A stretch of DNA of 64,000 nucleotides, taken from the NCBI GenBank assembly GCA_023101505.1, contig LVZA01000001.1, positions 930,001 through 994,000 of the forward strand. Direction: 5' to 3'. The first letter of the stretch is position 1. Each line of letters opens with the position of its first letter. Made by a program: the position numbers and the translations under genes. The notes under the pieces were generated by a model. That model did no database searches. It saw only the letters and a program-made list of their open reading frames with translations, and was not told where the DNA came from. Source of the DNA: Pasteurellaceae bacterium Pebbles2 (GTDB lineage: Bacteria; Pseudomonadota; Gammaproteobacteria; Enterobacterales; Pasteurellaceae). Positions 1 through 7,531 of the stretch are shown here, piece by piece.

Positions 1-465
1 GTGGCGTGAATAATTGCCACCGCACAAAATCACTTGGCAATGTGGCTTTTCTTGCAACACCATAAATGTGTTAATTGAACAGCAAAGTGCGGTGAATTTT
101 AGTGAAGAATTGATCTGCGAAGCCACAAAAGGAATGGTTGAACCGCAATCAAAAAAGACCACATCGCCCTCTTGCACCAAATCTGCCGCCAGTTTGCCTA
201 TGTGCATTTTTTCCGCAATATGCTTGGTTTCTTGCTCAAAAATCAGGTAATTATTGTCATTATTTTTTTGCGGATCATTAACAATATAACCGCCTAACAA
301 CACTATTGAGCCTGTGTTGGTACTCAAATCACGCCGAATTGTCATCTCCGACACATTCAAAATATTTGCCGCATCACGCAAATGCAATTTATCCATTTGC
401 TTAAGCAAAAAAGCTAATTTTTGCAGTCGAGATTGCGCTTTTTTATCCATTACAGGCTCACTCAT
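1..465 (-). CDS. deoR: DeoR-type deoxyribose operon repressor, C-terminus cut by window start
   Basis: This is a transcriptional repressor of the DeoR family. The 155 visible residues run open to the first base of the window, so the C-terminal part is missing. Residues about 10-55 form the winged helix-turn-helix, with VSEMTIRRDL as recognition region, followed by VLLGGYIV. The sensor domain begins at about residue 85, with FFDCGST and CGGNY. The order KLHLRDAANILNVSEMTIRRD is close to E. coli DeoR itself rather than to GlpR or SrlR. ATG at 465 lies 4 bases after the deoC stop, so the two genes are very likely co-transcribed; an internal Met at 450 is an alternative start. In E. coli DeoR responds to deoxyribose-5-phosphate, the DeoC substrate. 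Reading it as an autoregulated repressor here is inference. Confidence 0.88.
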   Translation of the reverse strand, partial: MSEPVMDKKAQSRLQKLAFLLKQMDKLHLRDAANILNVSEMTIRRDLSTNTGSIVLLGGYIVNDPQKNNDNNYLIFEQETKHIAEKMHIGKLAADLVQEGDVVFFDCGSTIPFVASQINSSLKFTALCCSINTFMVLQEKPHCQVILCGGNYSRH

Positions 466-469
466 CAAA

Positions 470-1144
470 TTAATAGGTGCTGTTATTGTCCTTCAAACCT
501 TTAATAATAGCAATCCCTGCGCTTGCCCCAATGCGAGTTGCACCAGCTTTAATCATTGCTATCGCCGTTTCAGTATCACGCACACCGCCTGATGCTTTCA
601 CTCCAATATGCTCGCCCACAGTTTGACGCATTAAAGCAATATCTTCTACCGTCGCACCGCCTTTATTAAAGCCTGTTGATGTTTTCACAAAACCCACGTT
701 CAATTCACGACAAATCTCACAGGCTTTCACGATTTCTTCTTTGCTCAACAAACAGGTTTCCAAAATCACCTTTAATGTCAAGCCATTACACGCATTTAAC
801 ACCTGTTGAATATCAGAACGCACCTCGTCCCACTTGCCCGATTTGATCCAGCCCACATTAATCACCATATCAATTTCCGTCGCCCCTGCTTTAATCGCTT
901 CTTGTGCTTCAAAGGCTTTCACCGCTGGCAAATTCGCCCCTAAAGGGAAACCCACCACTGTGCAGATTTTCACATCTGAACCTTGCAACTTCGCTTTCGC
1001 CAACGGAATGTAGGCAGAATTAATACAAACCGAAAAAAAACCGTGCTCAAGTGCTTCTTCACACAGTTGCAGAATATCTTGCGCCGTTTTCTCTGCGGTT
1101 AATGCGGTATGGTCAATAAATTTCGCTATTTCATTCGCTTGCAT
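470..1144 (-). CDS. deoC: Deoxyribose-phosphate aldolase
   Basis: Class I aldolase that cleaves 2-deoxyribose-5-phosphate to acetaldehyde and glyceraldehyde-3-phosphate in the cytoplasm. The 224-residue protein has the short-type DERA layout: FIDHTAL at the N-terminus, [18 protein letters not shown], the Schiff-base lysine in VKTSTGF, the second lysine in VKASGGVRD, and GASAG near the C-terminus. The frame extends upstream to 1183, but Met at 1144 is chosen because AAGGAGA sits about 9 bases before it and the family starts there. deoR follows after 4 bases. Two CRP-type sites lie just upstream, between this gene and the divergent deoK. Together with DeoK it forms a route from free deoxyribose to glycolysis. 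Confidence 0.96.
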   Translation of the reverse strand: MQANEIAKFIDHTALTAEKTAQDILQLCEEALEHGFFSVCINSAYIPLAKAKLQGSDVKICTVVGFPLGANLPAVKAFEAQEAIKAGATEIDMVINVGWIKSGKWDEVRSDIQQVLNACNGLTLKVILETCLLSKEEIVKACEICRELNVGFVKTSTGFNKGGATVEDIALMRQTVGEHIGVKASGGVRDTETAIAMIKAGATRIGASAGIAIIKGLKDNNSTY

Positions 1145-1165
1145 AACAATGTTCTCCTTCAATAA

Positions 1166-1187
1166 AAATGTGATGATTTTCACTTTT
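1166..1187. promoter_or_regulatory. CRP-type site, deoC-proximal
   Basis: TGTGA-N6-TCACT, with the core at 1169-1184, matches the CRP consensus TGTGA-N6-TCACA in 9 of 10 core positions. It lies 22 bases upstream of the deoC start, between the divergent deoCR and deoKPX units. It pairs with a second site 49 bp away. Binding is inferred from sequence only. Confidence 0.6.
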
Positions 1188-1214
1188 TTCTATCATAGCA
1201 CAAAAAATTTTTGA

Positions 1215-1236
1215 AAATGTGATCTTTGTCACTTTT
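1215..1236. promoter_or_regulatory. CRP-type site, central
   Basis: TGTGA-TCTTTG-TCACT, with the core at 1218-1233, matches the CRP consensus at 9 of 10 core positions and is embedded in A/T tracts as usual. It is 49 bp from the first site (start to start). A weaker TGTGA-N6-TAACA occurs at 1277-1292, closer to deoK. E. coli deoP2 also uses two CRP sites about 50 bp apart, with CytR held between them; whether CytR acts here is unknown. Confidence 0.65.
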
Positions 1237-1312
1237 TTAACATTTTTATTTAATTATACTAATAAAAAGTCAATTTTGTGATTATTTTAACATTTATATA
1301 TGGAGGACTTGT

Positions 1313-2239
1313 ATGGACATTGCCGTAATTGGTTCAAATATGGTGGATTTAATTGCTTACATTAATGAAATGCCAAAAATGGGAGAAACGCTTGAAGCAC
1401 CCGATTTCAAAATGGGTTGTGGCGGTAAAGGTGCAAACCAAGCCATCGCTGCAGCCAAACTAGGGGCATCAGTAATGATGATGACCAAGGTTGGGGACGA
1501 TATTTTTGCAGAGAATACTATTCGCAACTTTAAACAGTTCGGCGTGGACACTGAATTTGTCGAAACAGTAAAAGGCGTTTCAAGTGGTGTCGCACCTATT
1601 TTTGTTGATCCGTCATCACAAAATCGTATCTTGATTATTAAAGGTGCAAATGCACATTTAAAACCTGCAGATATTGATCGTGCTGAAGTGCGGTTAAAAA
1701 ATTGCAAATTATTGATCTTACAATTAGAGATCCCATTGGAAACGGTTTATTATGCGATTGATTTTGCCAATCGTCATCATATCCCTGTGATTTTAAACCC
1801 TGCACCAGCAAGCCGTGAACTTGACATCAATTATGCGTGTAAATGTGATTTCTTTATGCCAAATGAAACTGAATTAGAGATTTTAGCAGGTATGCCTGTG
1901 CAAACAATGGAACAAATCCAAACCGCTGCCAACAGTTTATTAGCAAAAGGGTTAAAAAACCTGATTGTTACTTTAGGTGAAAAAGGTTCTGTTTGGTTAC
2001 GTGGCAATGAAATTACTCACATCGCTCCCCATAAAGTCAATGCGATTGATACTAGCGGAGCAGGTGATGCCTTTATTGGCTGTTTTGCTCATTACTATAT
2101 TGCAACAGGCGATGTGGAAAAATCAATGCAAATGGCTTCATTATTCTCGGCTTATAGTGTAACTGGGCAAGGAACACAATCTTCCTATCCAAGTAAAACT
2201 GAATTTGAGCAATTTCAACAATCTGTGCATCTAATTTAA
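1313..2239 (+). CDS. deoK: Deoxyribokinase (PfkB/ribokinase family)
   Basis: Phosphorylates 2-deoxy-D-ribose to deoxyribose-5-phosphate. The 308-residue protein shows the ribokinase fold signatures: IGSNMVDLI at the start, GCGGKGANQAIAAAKLGA (PfkB signature 1) at about 35-52, PNETELEIL, and the catalytic-base motif DTSGAGDAFIGCF at about 246-258. The N-terminus MDIAVIGSNMVDLI matches Salmonella DeoK closely, so the deoxyribose assignment is stronger than generic rbsK. A strong GGAGGA lies before the ATG. It is the first gene of a rightward unit with deoP (16-base gap) and deoX, and it diverges from deoC, which uses its product. The CRP-type sites upstream predict catabolite control. Confidence 0.93.
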   Translation: MDIAVIGSNMVDLIAYINEMPKMGETLEAPDFKMGCGGKGANQAIAAAKLGASVMMMTKVGDDIFAENTIRNFKQFGVDTEFVETVKGVSSGVAPIFVDPSSQNRILIIKGANAHLKPADIDRAEVRLKNCKLLILQLEIPLETVYYAIDFANRHHIPVILNPAPASRELDINYACKCDFFMPNETELEILAGMPVQTMEQIQTAANSLLAKGLKNLIVTLGEKGSVWLRGNEITHIAPHKVNAIDTSGAGDAFIGCFAHYYIATGDVEKSMQMASLFSAYSVTGQGTQSSYPSKTEFEQFQQSVHLI

Positions 2240-2255
2240 AAGAGAGGAACATATT

Positions 2256-3542
2256 ATGAAAGACATTCAACAAATGCCTGATGGCTATCTTAATAAAACG
2301 CCGATTTTTCAATTTATTTTGCTATCTTGCTTGTTTCCACTATGGGGAGCTGCTGCGAGCTTAAATGATATTTTAATCACACAATTTAAAAGTGTATTTA
2401 CGCTAAGTGACTTTGCCAGTGCATTAGTGCAAAGTGCATTTTATGGTGGTTACTTCTTAATTGCGATCCCTGCATCATTAGTCATTAAAAAAACGAGTTA
2501 TAAAATTGCCATTTTGATTGGTTTAACCTTATATATTGGTGGCTGTTCAATGTTCTATCCAGCTTCAACAATGGCAACTTACACAATGTTTTTAGCAGCA
2601 ATTTTCTCTATTGCTATTGGTTTGAGTTTCCTTGAAACCTCTGCAAATACTTATAGCTCAATGATTGGACACAAAGATTATGCGACACTTCGCTTAAATA
2701 TTAGCCAAACATTCTATCCAATAGGGGCTATCGCAGGTATTTTGCTTGGTAAATATTTGGTATTCCAAGAGGGGGCAAGTTTAACTGAACAAATGGCAAC
2801 AATGACACCAGAACAAGTTCACGACTTTAAACTCTCAATGTTGCAACATACCTTACAGCCATACAAATATTTAATTTTTGTTCTCATTGCTGTAACAATA
2901 TTGTTCCTTGTTACCCAATTTCCAAAATGTAAAGTGGTAAATGAAGAAAGTAAACCTGAAGTAAAAATTACAGACACACTTAAATATTTAGCTGGTAATA
3001 CCGCTTTCAAAAAAGGGATTGTGGCACAATTCTTGTATGTGGGTATGCAAGTAGCTGTTTGGTCATTCACTATTCGCCTTGCGTTAAATCTCAGCGATAT
3101 GAATGAACGAGATGCGTCGAATTTTATGATTTATAGCTTTATTGGTTTCTTCGTTGGTAAATTTGTTGCTAACTTCTTAATGACCAAATTTAAATCTGAT
3201 GCCGTATTACTTTGGTACTCTGTGTTAGGGGTAATCACATTAGCTTATACTGCCTTTGTTCACGATTTCACCGCCGTTTATGCTGCCATTTTTGCAAGTG
3301 TTTTATTCGGACCTTGCTGGGCAACAATTTACGCTTCTGTACTAGGCACAGTTTCACAAGAACATCGTGAAGTTGGTGGTGCTGTCGTTGTTATGTCTAT
3401 CATCGGGGCAGCTGTCGTTCCTGCTATTCACGGTTATGTTTCCGATACTATTGGTTCACTCCAATTAGCCTTTATTGTGCCGTTATTCTGCTTTGCTTAT
3501 GTTGGTTATTACTTCTACGGTAAATTAAAAGCGAACAAATAA
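2256..3542 (+). CDS. deoP: Deoxyribose permease, FucP-like MFS transporter
   Basis: Major facilitator superfamily importer of the fucose permease type, 428 residues with about 12 hydrophobic segments. The N-terminal SLNDILITQFKSVFTLSDFASALVQ and the YGGYFLIAIPASL segment are typical of FucP-like sugar/H+ symporters. An insertion of about 45 mostly polar residues around 165-200 (EGASLTEQMATMTPEQVHDFKLSM) lies in a loop, as in E. coli FucP. The position between deoK and deoX makes deoxyribose the likely substrate. SD AGAGAGGA lies just before the start. No uptake signal falls in this gene. Specificity is inferred from context and family; fucose or another sugar cannot be excluded by reading alone. 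Confidence 0.88.
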   Translation: MKDIQQMPDGYLNKTPIFQFILLSCLFPLWGAAASLNDILITQFKSVFTLSDFASALVQSAFYGGYFLIAIPASLVIKKTSYKIAILIGLTLYIGGCSMFYPASTMATYTMFLAAIFSIAIGLSFLETSANTYSSMIGHKDYATLRLNISQTFYPIGAIAGILLGKYLVFQEGASLTEQMATMTPEQVHDFKLSMLQHTLQPYKYLIFVLIAVTILFLVTQFPKCKVVNEESKPEVKITDTLKYLAGNTAFKKGIVAQFLYVGMQVAVWSFTIRLALNLSDMNERDASNFMIYSFIGFFVGKFVANFLMTKFKSDAVLLWYSVLGVITLAYTAFVHDFTAVYAAIFASVLFGPCWATIYASVLGTVSQEHREVGGAVVVMSIIGAAVVPAIHGYVSDTIGSLQLAFIVPLFCFAYVGYYFYGKLKANK

Positions 3543-3552
3543 GGAATAAAAA

Positions 3553-4566
3553 ATGAAACATTATCTTTATCTCAACAAAGCTCAATTCAATGAAAAAGAG
3601 CAAGTTATTTTCAAAAATGATCACTTTACTGCGATGAGCTTTAAATATCCATCAGGTATTGAAGCCATTAAATTAAGTAATAGTAAAGGCTTTATCACGG
3701 TTTTACCTTTCTTCGGGCAAATCATTTGGGACGCAAATTTTAATGGGCAAACACTCAAAATGAAAAATATGTTCAGTGAACCGAAGCAAGGCACAACGAT
3801 TATTGATACTTATGGTTGTTTCGCTTTTCATTCGGGTTTAATTCGCAATGGCTGTCCAGCACCTGAAGACGATCACCCATTACACGGCGAAATGCCTTGT
3901 GCAGTAATGGATAAAGCGTGGTTGGTATTGGAAGAAAACAGCTTAGCTGTAGGTGGTGAAGTAGAATATGTGAAAGGCTTTGGTGATCACTATTTAGCTC
4001 AACCTGAAGTCGTATTACACGCTGATAGTTCATTATTCGACATTAAAATGCGTATCACCAACTTAGCTAGTGTCGAAATGCCACTACAATATATGTGTCA
4101 TATGAATTATTGTTATGAACACGGAGCAACATTCAGCCAAAATATTCCTGAAAGTGCGGTGCAACTACGCCAAACTATTCCTGCACACGTTAAGCCTACA
4201 CCAAAATGGCTGGCATTCAACGAAGAAATCAAACAAGGAAAATATCAGCTTAATGCCTTAGAAAATGATGAACTATACGATCCTGAAATTGTGTTCTTTA
4301 TGGATAATTTATCGCAATATCAGCAAAATATGGAATTCCGTATGCGTTCACCGAAAGGCTATAATTATTTGACAAAATTTGCTTCTAGTGAATTTAATCA
4401 CGCCACTCGTTGGATTTTATACAACCAAGACCAACAGGTCGGAGCATTTGTTTTGCCAGCCACTTGTCGTCCAGAGGGATATTTGGCGGCGAAACAAAAT
4501 GGGACGTTGATTATGCTCAAACCGCAGGAAACAAGGCTGTTCACAGTTACAACAGGAATTGAATAG
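3553..4566 (+). CDS. deoX: DeoX, aldose-1-epimerase-like (DUF4432) protein
   Basis: A cytoplasmic 337-residue protein of the galactose mutarotase-like superfamily (DUF4432 type). Visible motifs are GFITVLPFFGQIIWDANFNG, FHSGLIRNGCPAPEDDHPLHGEMPCA with a conserved His pair (about 109-116), MCHMNYCYEHGATF, and EFNHATRWIL near the C-terminus. In Salmonella and pathogenic E. coli the third gene of the deoxyribose operon is this family. The likely role is interconversion of sugar anomers so that DeoK receives the right form; this is inferred, not shown. It starts 10 bases after deoP behind AAGGAATAAAAA. Its own terminator is not obvious: the next hairpin is 135 bases downstream, past the NrdR-type boxes of nrdBA. 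Confidence 0.82.
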   Translation: MKHYLYLNKAQFNEKEQVIFKNDHFTAMSFKYPSGIEAIKLSNSKGFITVLPFFGQIIWDANFNGQTLKMKNMFSEPKQGTTIIDTYGCFAFHSGLIRNGCPAPEDDHPLHGEMPCAVMDKAWLVLEENSLAVGGEVEYVKGFGDHYLAQPEVVLHADSSLFDIKMRITNLASVEMPLQYMCHMNYCYEHGATFSQNIPESAVQLRQTIPAHVKPTPKWLAFNEEIKQGKYQLNALENDELYDPEIVFFMDNLSQYQQNMEFRMRSPKGYNYLTKFASSEFNHATRWILYNQDQQVGAFVLPATCRPEGYLAAKQNGTLIMLKPQETRLFTVTTGIE

Positions 4567-4615
4567 ATTTCATACTTTTGTGTAATGTGTGAAATCGGGG
4601 TGAAAACACAGGAAA

Positions 4616-4662
4616 ACACTATATCTTGTGTTTTCATTCATAGTCAGCCCATAGATATGCCA
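4616..4662. promoter_or_regulatory. Tandem NrdR boxes upstream of nrdBA
   Basis: ACACTATATCTTGTGT at 4616-4631 fits the NrdR consensus (ACACWATATMTWGTGT) at every defined position. A second palindrome, CATAGATATG, is centred at 4654.5, exactly 31 bp (about three helix turns) from the centre of the first, the spacing known for NrdR tandem boxes; it keeps the outer C/G pair but is degenerate inside. NrdR represses ribonucleotide reductase genes. The boxes lie about 185 bases before nrdB, which implies a long leader. Confidence 0.75.
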
Positions 4663-4701
4663 ATTTTCAAAAAATTGAAAAATTTTTTTCTTTAAAATCA
4701 A

Positions 4702-4763
4702 AACCCTACTTGAAAGATGTCAAATTTATGGTTTGTCAAGACTTGTAGGGTTACTTTTTTTTG
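4702..4763 (+). terminator. Hairpin plus T-tract in nrdB leader: terminator or attenuator
   Basis: AACCCTAC (4702-4709) pairs with GTAGGGTT (4745-4752). TTGA/TCAA extends the stem across a five-base bulge, and AC plus an eight-T run follows. This is terminator-like, but it lies downstream of the NrdR boxes and 50 bases before nrdB. It may end read-through from deoX, or attenuate nrdBA. A possible promoter after it (TTGTAG-16-TAGAAT) would favour the first reading. Confidence 0.5.
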
Positions 4764-4813
4764 CCTAGAATATGACATAAATCAATTTTATCTACCACAA
4801 AGCAAACACAATT

Positions 4814-5791
4814 ATGTCAAGAAATCTTTTCGAAAAACGCTTGAATATTAAGCCTTATGAGTATCCTGAGTTGCTTGAATTCAAAGACGCAATTCGCCAT
4901 TCTTACTGGCTTCACACTGAGTTTAATTTCACTGGCGATATTCAAGATTATCGCACAAATATTAACGATCACGAACGTCAAGTTTTAACTCGTGCAATGT
5001 TAGCCATTTCGCAAGTTGAAGTGAATGTGAAGCGTTTCTGGGGCGAGCTTTATCGTTATTTCCCAAAACCAGAAATGGACGATGTGGGCGGTACTTTTGC
5101 GGAGTCAGAAGTTCGTCATAAAGACGCTTATTCATTCTTATTAGAAAAACTTGGCTTAAACGAAATGTTTGGTCAAATTCAGCAAATTGAGCCATTAATG
5201 GAACGTATCCGTTATATGGAAAGTTTTATGAAAGATAAAGATGCAGGCAAAGGCGAATTTGTGTTGTCTTTGGTGTTGTTCTCTTTATTTGTTGAACACA
5301 TTTCATTATTCGGTCAATTTATGATTATGATGTCTTTCAACAAGCATAAGAACCTGTTTAAAGGGATTTCTAATGCCGTTGAAGCAACGTCAAAAGAAGA
5401 AGAAATTCACGGTAAATTTGGTATTGCGTTATATGAAATTCTACGTGATGAACATAGCGAGCTATTTACTGATGAATTCTTTGATGAACTCAAACTCCTT
5501 TCAACACAAGCTTTTGAGGCAGAGTGCGGTATTTTAGATTGGATTTTTGAAGCGGGCGATTTAAGTTTTATCACCAAAGAAACCGTCGAAAATTACATTA
5601 GAAGCCGTTATAACAATTCATTAATGACTTTGGGTTTAGAACCCCCACACAACATTAATCCTGAATTGTTAAAAGAAACTGAATGGTTTGATATTGAAAT
5701 TCTTTCGACGAAAGAAACTGATTTCTTTAACAAACGTAGTACCGATTACAGCAAAAAAATGAAGCAGATTACCGCCGATGACTTATTCTAA
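4814..5791 (+). CDS. nrdB: Ribonucleotide reductase beta subunit, compact class I type
   Basis: Radical-generating small subunit that converts ribonucleotides to deoxyribonucleotides together with NrdA. It has 325 residues against about 376 for the usual enterobacterial/Haemophilus NrdB. The expected metal ligands are present: E69 (Asp84 position of E. coli), E99 and H102 in ESEVRHKDAY, E161 in VEHISLF, and E196/H199 in EEIHGKF. The radical tyrosine is Y106. It therefore looks like a normal tyrosyl-radical dimetal enzyme and not a metal-free class Ie. No ATP-cone is present. The sequence style (RAMLAISQVEVNVKRFWGEL) resembles Bacteroidota-type proteins, suggesting transfer; that comparison is from memory. 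The SD is weak. nrdA overlaps its end by 14 bases. Confidence 0.9.
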   Translation: MSRNLFEKRLNIKPYEYPELLEFKDAIRHSYWLHTEFNFTGDIQDYRTNINDHERQVLTRAMLAISQVEVNVKRFWGELYRYFPKPEMDDVGGTFAESEVRHKDAYSFLLEKLGLNEMFGQIQQIEPLMERIRYMESFMKDKDAGKGEFVLSLVLFSLFVEHISLFGQFMIMMSFNKHKNLFKGISNAVEATSKEEEIHGKFGIALYEILRDEHSELFTDEFFDELKLLSTQAFEAECGILDWIFEAGDLSFITKETVENYIRSRYNNSLMTLGLEPPHNINPELLKETEWFDIEILSTKETDFFNKRSTDYSKKMKQITADDLF

Positions 5792-7442
5792 CACTCGACC
5801 AGACTTTGCGTGGCTAAACGAAGACAGCCGCCTTTTTTTACAACGTGGTTACTTGCTTGAGGGCACAACCGCATTAGATCGTATCCGTTTTATCGCCGAA
5901 CACGCTGAACATCGTCTTGGCATTGAGGGTTTTGCGGACAAGTTTTACCATTATATGGGGCGTGGTTATTTCTCGCTTTCTTCTCCAATTTGGTCTAACT
6001 TTGGTTTAGATCGTGGCTTACCGATTTCGTGTTTTGGTAGCTACATTGGCGACTCAATCCACGACATTATGGTTACTACCGCTGAAGTGGGTATGATGAG
6101 CAAAATTGGTGGCGGTACGTCAGCTTATTTCGGCGATATTCGTCCTCGAGGCTCAGCAATCAAGCATAATGGTAAATCTGACGGTTCATTTAACTTCACC
6201 AAGTTATTTGACACAGCAATCGACGTGATTTCACAAGGAACTTCACGCAAAGGGCAATTCGCAGGTTATATCGACATTGAACACGGTGATATTGATGAAT
6301 GGTTAGACATTCACACCGAAGGTAACCCAATTCAGTTAATGTACTACGGTGTATGCGTAGGACACGACTGGTTAGAAAGTATGAAAGCAGGCGATCCGTA
6401 CAAACGTCAAGTTTGGGCGAAATTATTGCAACGTAAAACCGAAACAGGTATTCCATATTTATTCTTTAAAGACAATGCGAACGCTGGTCGCCCTGATGTA
6501 TATAAAGATAAAAATATGGTGGTACACGCCTCAAATTTATGTACAGAAATTATGTTGCCAGCCAGCGCAGACGAAAGTTTTGTGTGCTGTCTTTCTTCAA
6601 TGAACTTATTGTATTTTGATGAGTGGAAAGACACTGATGCACCTGAAGTATTAACCTATTTCTTAGATGTAGTAATGAGTGAATTCATTGAGAAAAGTGA
6701 ACACGTTCCGTTCCTACATCGCGCAAATAAATTCGCAAAAAGACACCGCGCTTTAGGCTTAGGTGTATTAGGTTGGCATAGCTATTTGCAAGCGAATAAT
6801 ATCGCTTTCGACAGCTTCCAAGCAATGCAAAAAAATAACCAAGTGTTCCAAGTTTTACGTGAAAAAACATTAAATGCGTCAAAAGAATTGGCTAAACGCT
6901 TTGGTGAACCTGAAATTTTAGAGGGTTATGGCCGTCGCAACACAACTTTAATGAGCATTGCGCCAACTAAATCAAGCAGCTTTATTTTAGGCAGCGTGTC
7001 GCCGTCGGTTGAGCCGTTCAAATCAAACTACTATGTAAAAGATTTGGCGAAAATCAAAACGGTTTATAAAAATCCATTCTTAGAAAAATTGTTACAAGAC
7101 AAAGGCTTAGATAACGAAGAAATCTGGGAAAGCATTTTACACAACGACGGCTCAGTGCAACACTTGGCAGAATTAACTGACGAAGAAAAAGAAGTGTTCA
7201 AAACTTTCTCAGAAATCAGTCAATTAAGCGTAATCCAACAAGCGGCACAACGTCAGCAATATATCGATCAGGGGCAAAGCATCAACATTATGGTACACCC
7301 ATCAACCCCAGCTCGTGATTTAAATCAGCTTTATTTAACCGCTGAAGAATTGGGCTTAAAATCAATCTACTATCAATATAGTATGAGTGCAGCACAAGTC
7401 TTTAACCGTAACCTATTGAGTTGCTCAAGCTGTGAAGGCTAA
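5778..7442 (+). CDS. nrdA: Ribonucleotide reductase alpha subunit, compact type without ATP-cone
   Basis: Catalytic large subunit of class I ribonucleotide reductase, only 554 residues against about 760 for common NrdA. The active-site set is complete: C85 (ISCFG) and C270 as the redox pair, N253/C255/E257 in NLCTEI (thiyl radical cysteine), Y531-Y532 for radical transfer, and a C-terminal C549-S-S-C552 shuttle. PTKSSS is also present. The roughly 90-residue N-terminal ATP-cone that gives on/off dATP control is absent, and NrdB has none either. The order nrdB-nrdA with overlap is reversed from the usual nrdAB. There is no exact uptake signal in the whole nrdBA pair. A USS-type terminator follows. 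It is probably a second RNR, but the rest of the genome is not visible. Confidence 0.92.
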   Translation: MTYSNTRPDFAWLNEDSRLFLQRGYLLEGTTALDRIRFIAEHAEHRLGIEGFADKFYHYMGRGYFSLSSPIWSNFGLDRGLPISCFGSYIGDSIHDIMVTTAEVGMMSKIGGGTSAYFGDIRPRGSAIKHNGKSDGSFNFTKLFDTAIDVISQGTSRKGQFAGYIDIEHGDIDEWLDIHTEGNPIQLMYYGVCVGHDWLESMKAGDPYKRQVWAKLLQRKTETGIPYLFFKDNANAGRPDVYKDKNMVVHASNLCTEIMLPASADESFVCCLSSMNLLYFDEWKDTDAPEVLTYFLDVVMSEFIEKSEHVPFLHRANKFAKRHRALGLGVLGWHSYLQANNIAFDSFQAMQKNNQVFQVLREKTLNASKELAKRFGEPEILEGYGRRNTTLMSIAPTKSSSFILGSVSPSVEPFKSNYYVKDLAKIKTVYKNPFLEKLLQDKGLDNEEIWESILHNDGSVQHLAELTDEEKEVFKTFSEISQLSVIQQAAQRQQYIDQGQSINIMVHPSTPARDLNQLYLTAEELGLKSIYYQYSMSAAQVFNRNLLSCSSCEG

Positions 7443-7460
7443 GCAACCTTAAAAACGCAG

Positions 7461-7510
7461 AAGTGCGGTGTTAATTTTCAAAACTTTAGAAATTAACACC
7501 GCGCTTTTTT
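7461..7510. terminator. USS-based bidirectional terminator between nrdA and glpR
   Basis: The arms 7461-7477 (starting AAGTGCGGTG) and 7490-7506 pair over 17 positions with one G-U, followed by six T. One arm is an uptake signal and the other a one-base variant (ACCGCGCTT). It separates convergent nrdA and glpR. Confidence 0.85.
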
Positions 7511-7531
7511 ATCTACTCTGTCTGTTGGGTA

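Noticed and set aside
14-592. Two plus-strand frames at the left end
   Set aside because: They lie opposite the clear deoR and deoC coding sequence and have no family resemblance or SD.
1277-1292. Third CRP-like site near deoK
   Set aside because: TGTGA-N6-TAACA keeps only one good half site; mentioned but not listed as its own feature.
5522-5530. Apparent uptake signal inside nrdB
   Set aside because: It reads GAGTGCGGT, one base off the core, so nrdBA is counted as lacking exact copies.
4814-5791. NrdB as a metal-free class Ie subunit
   Set aside because: All six metal-ligand positions and the radical tyrosine are standard, unlike the VPK or QSK variants.
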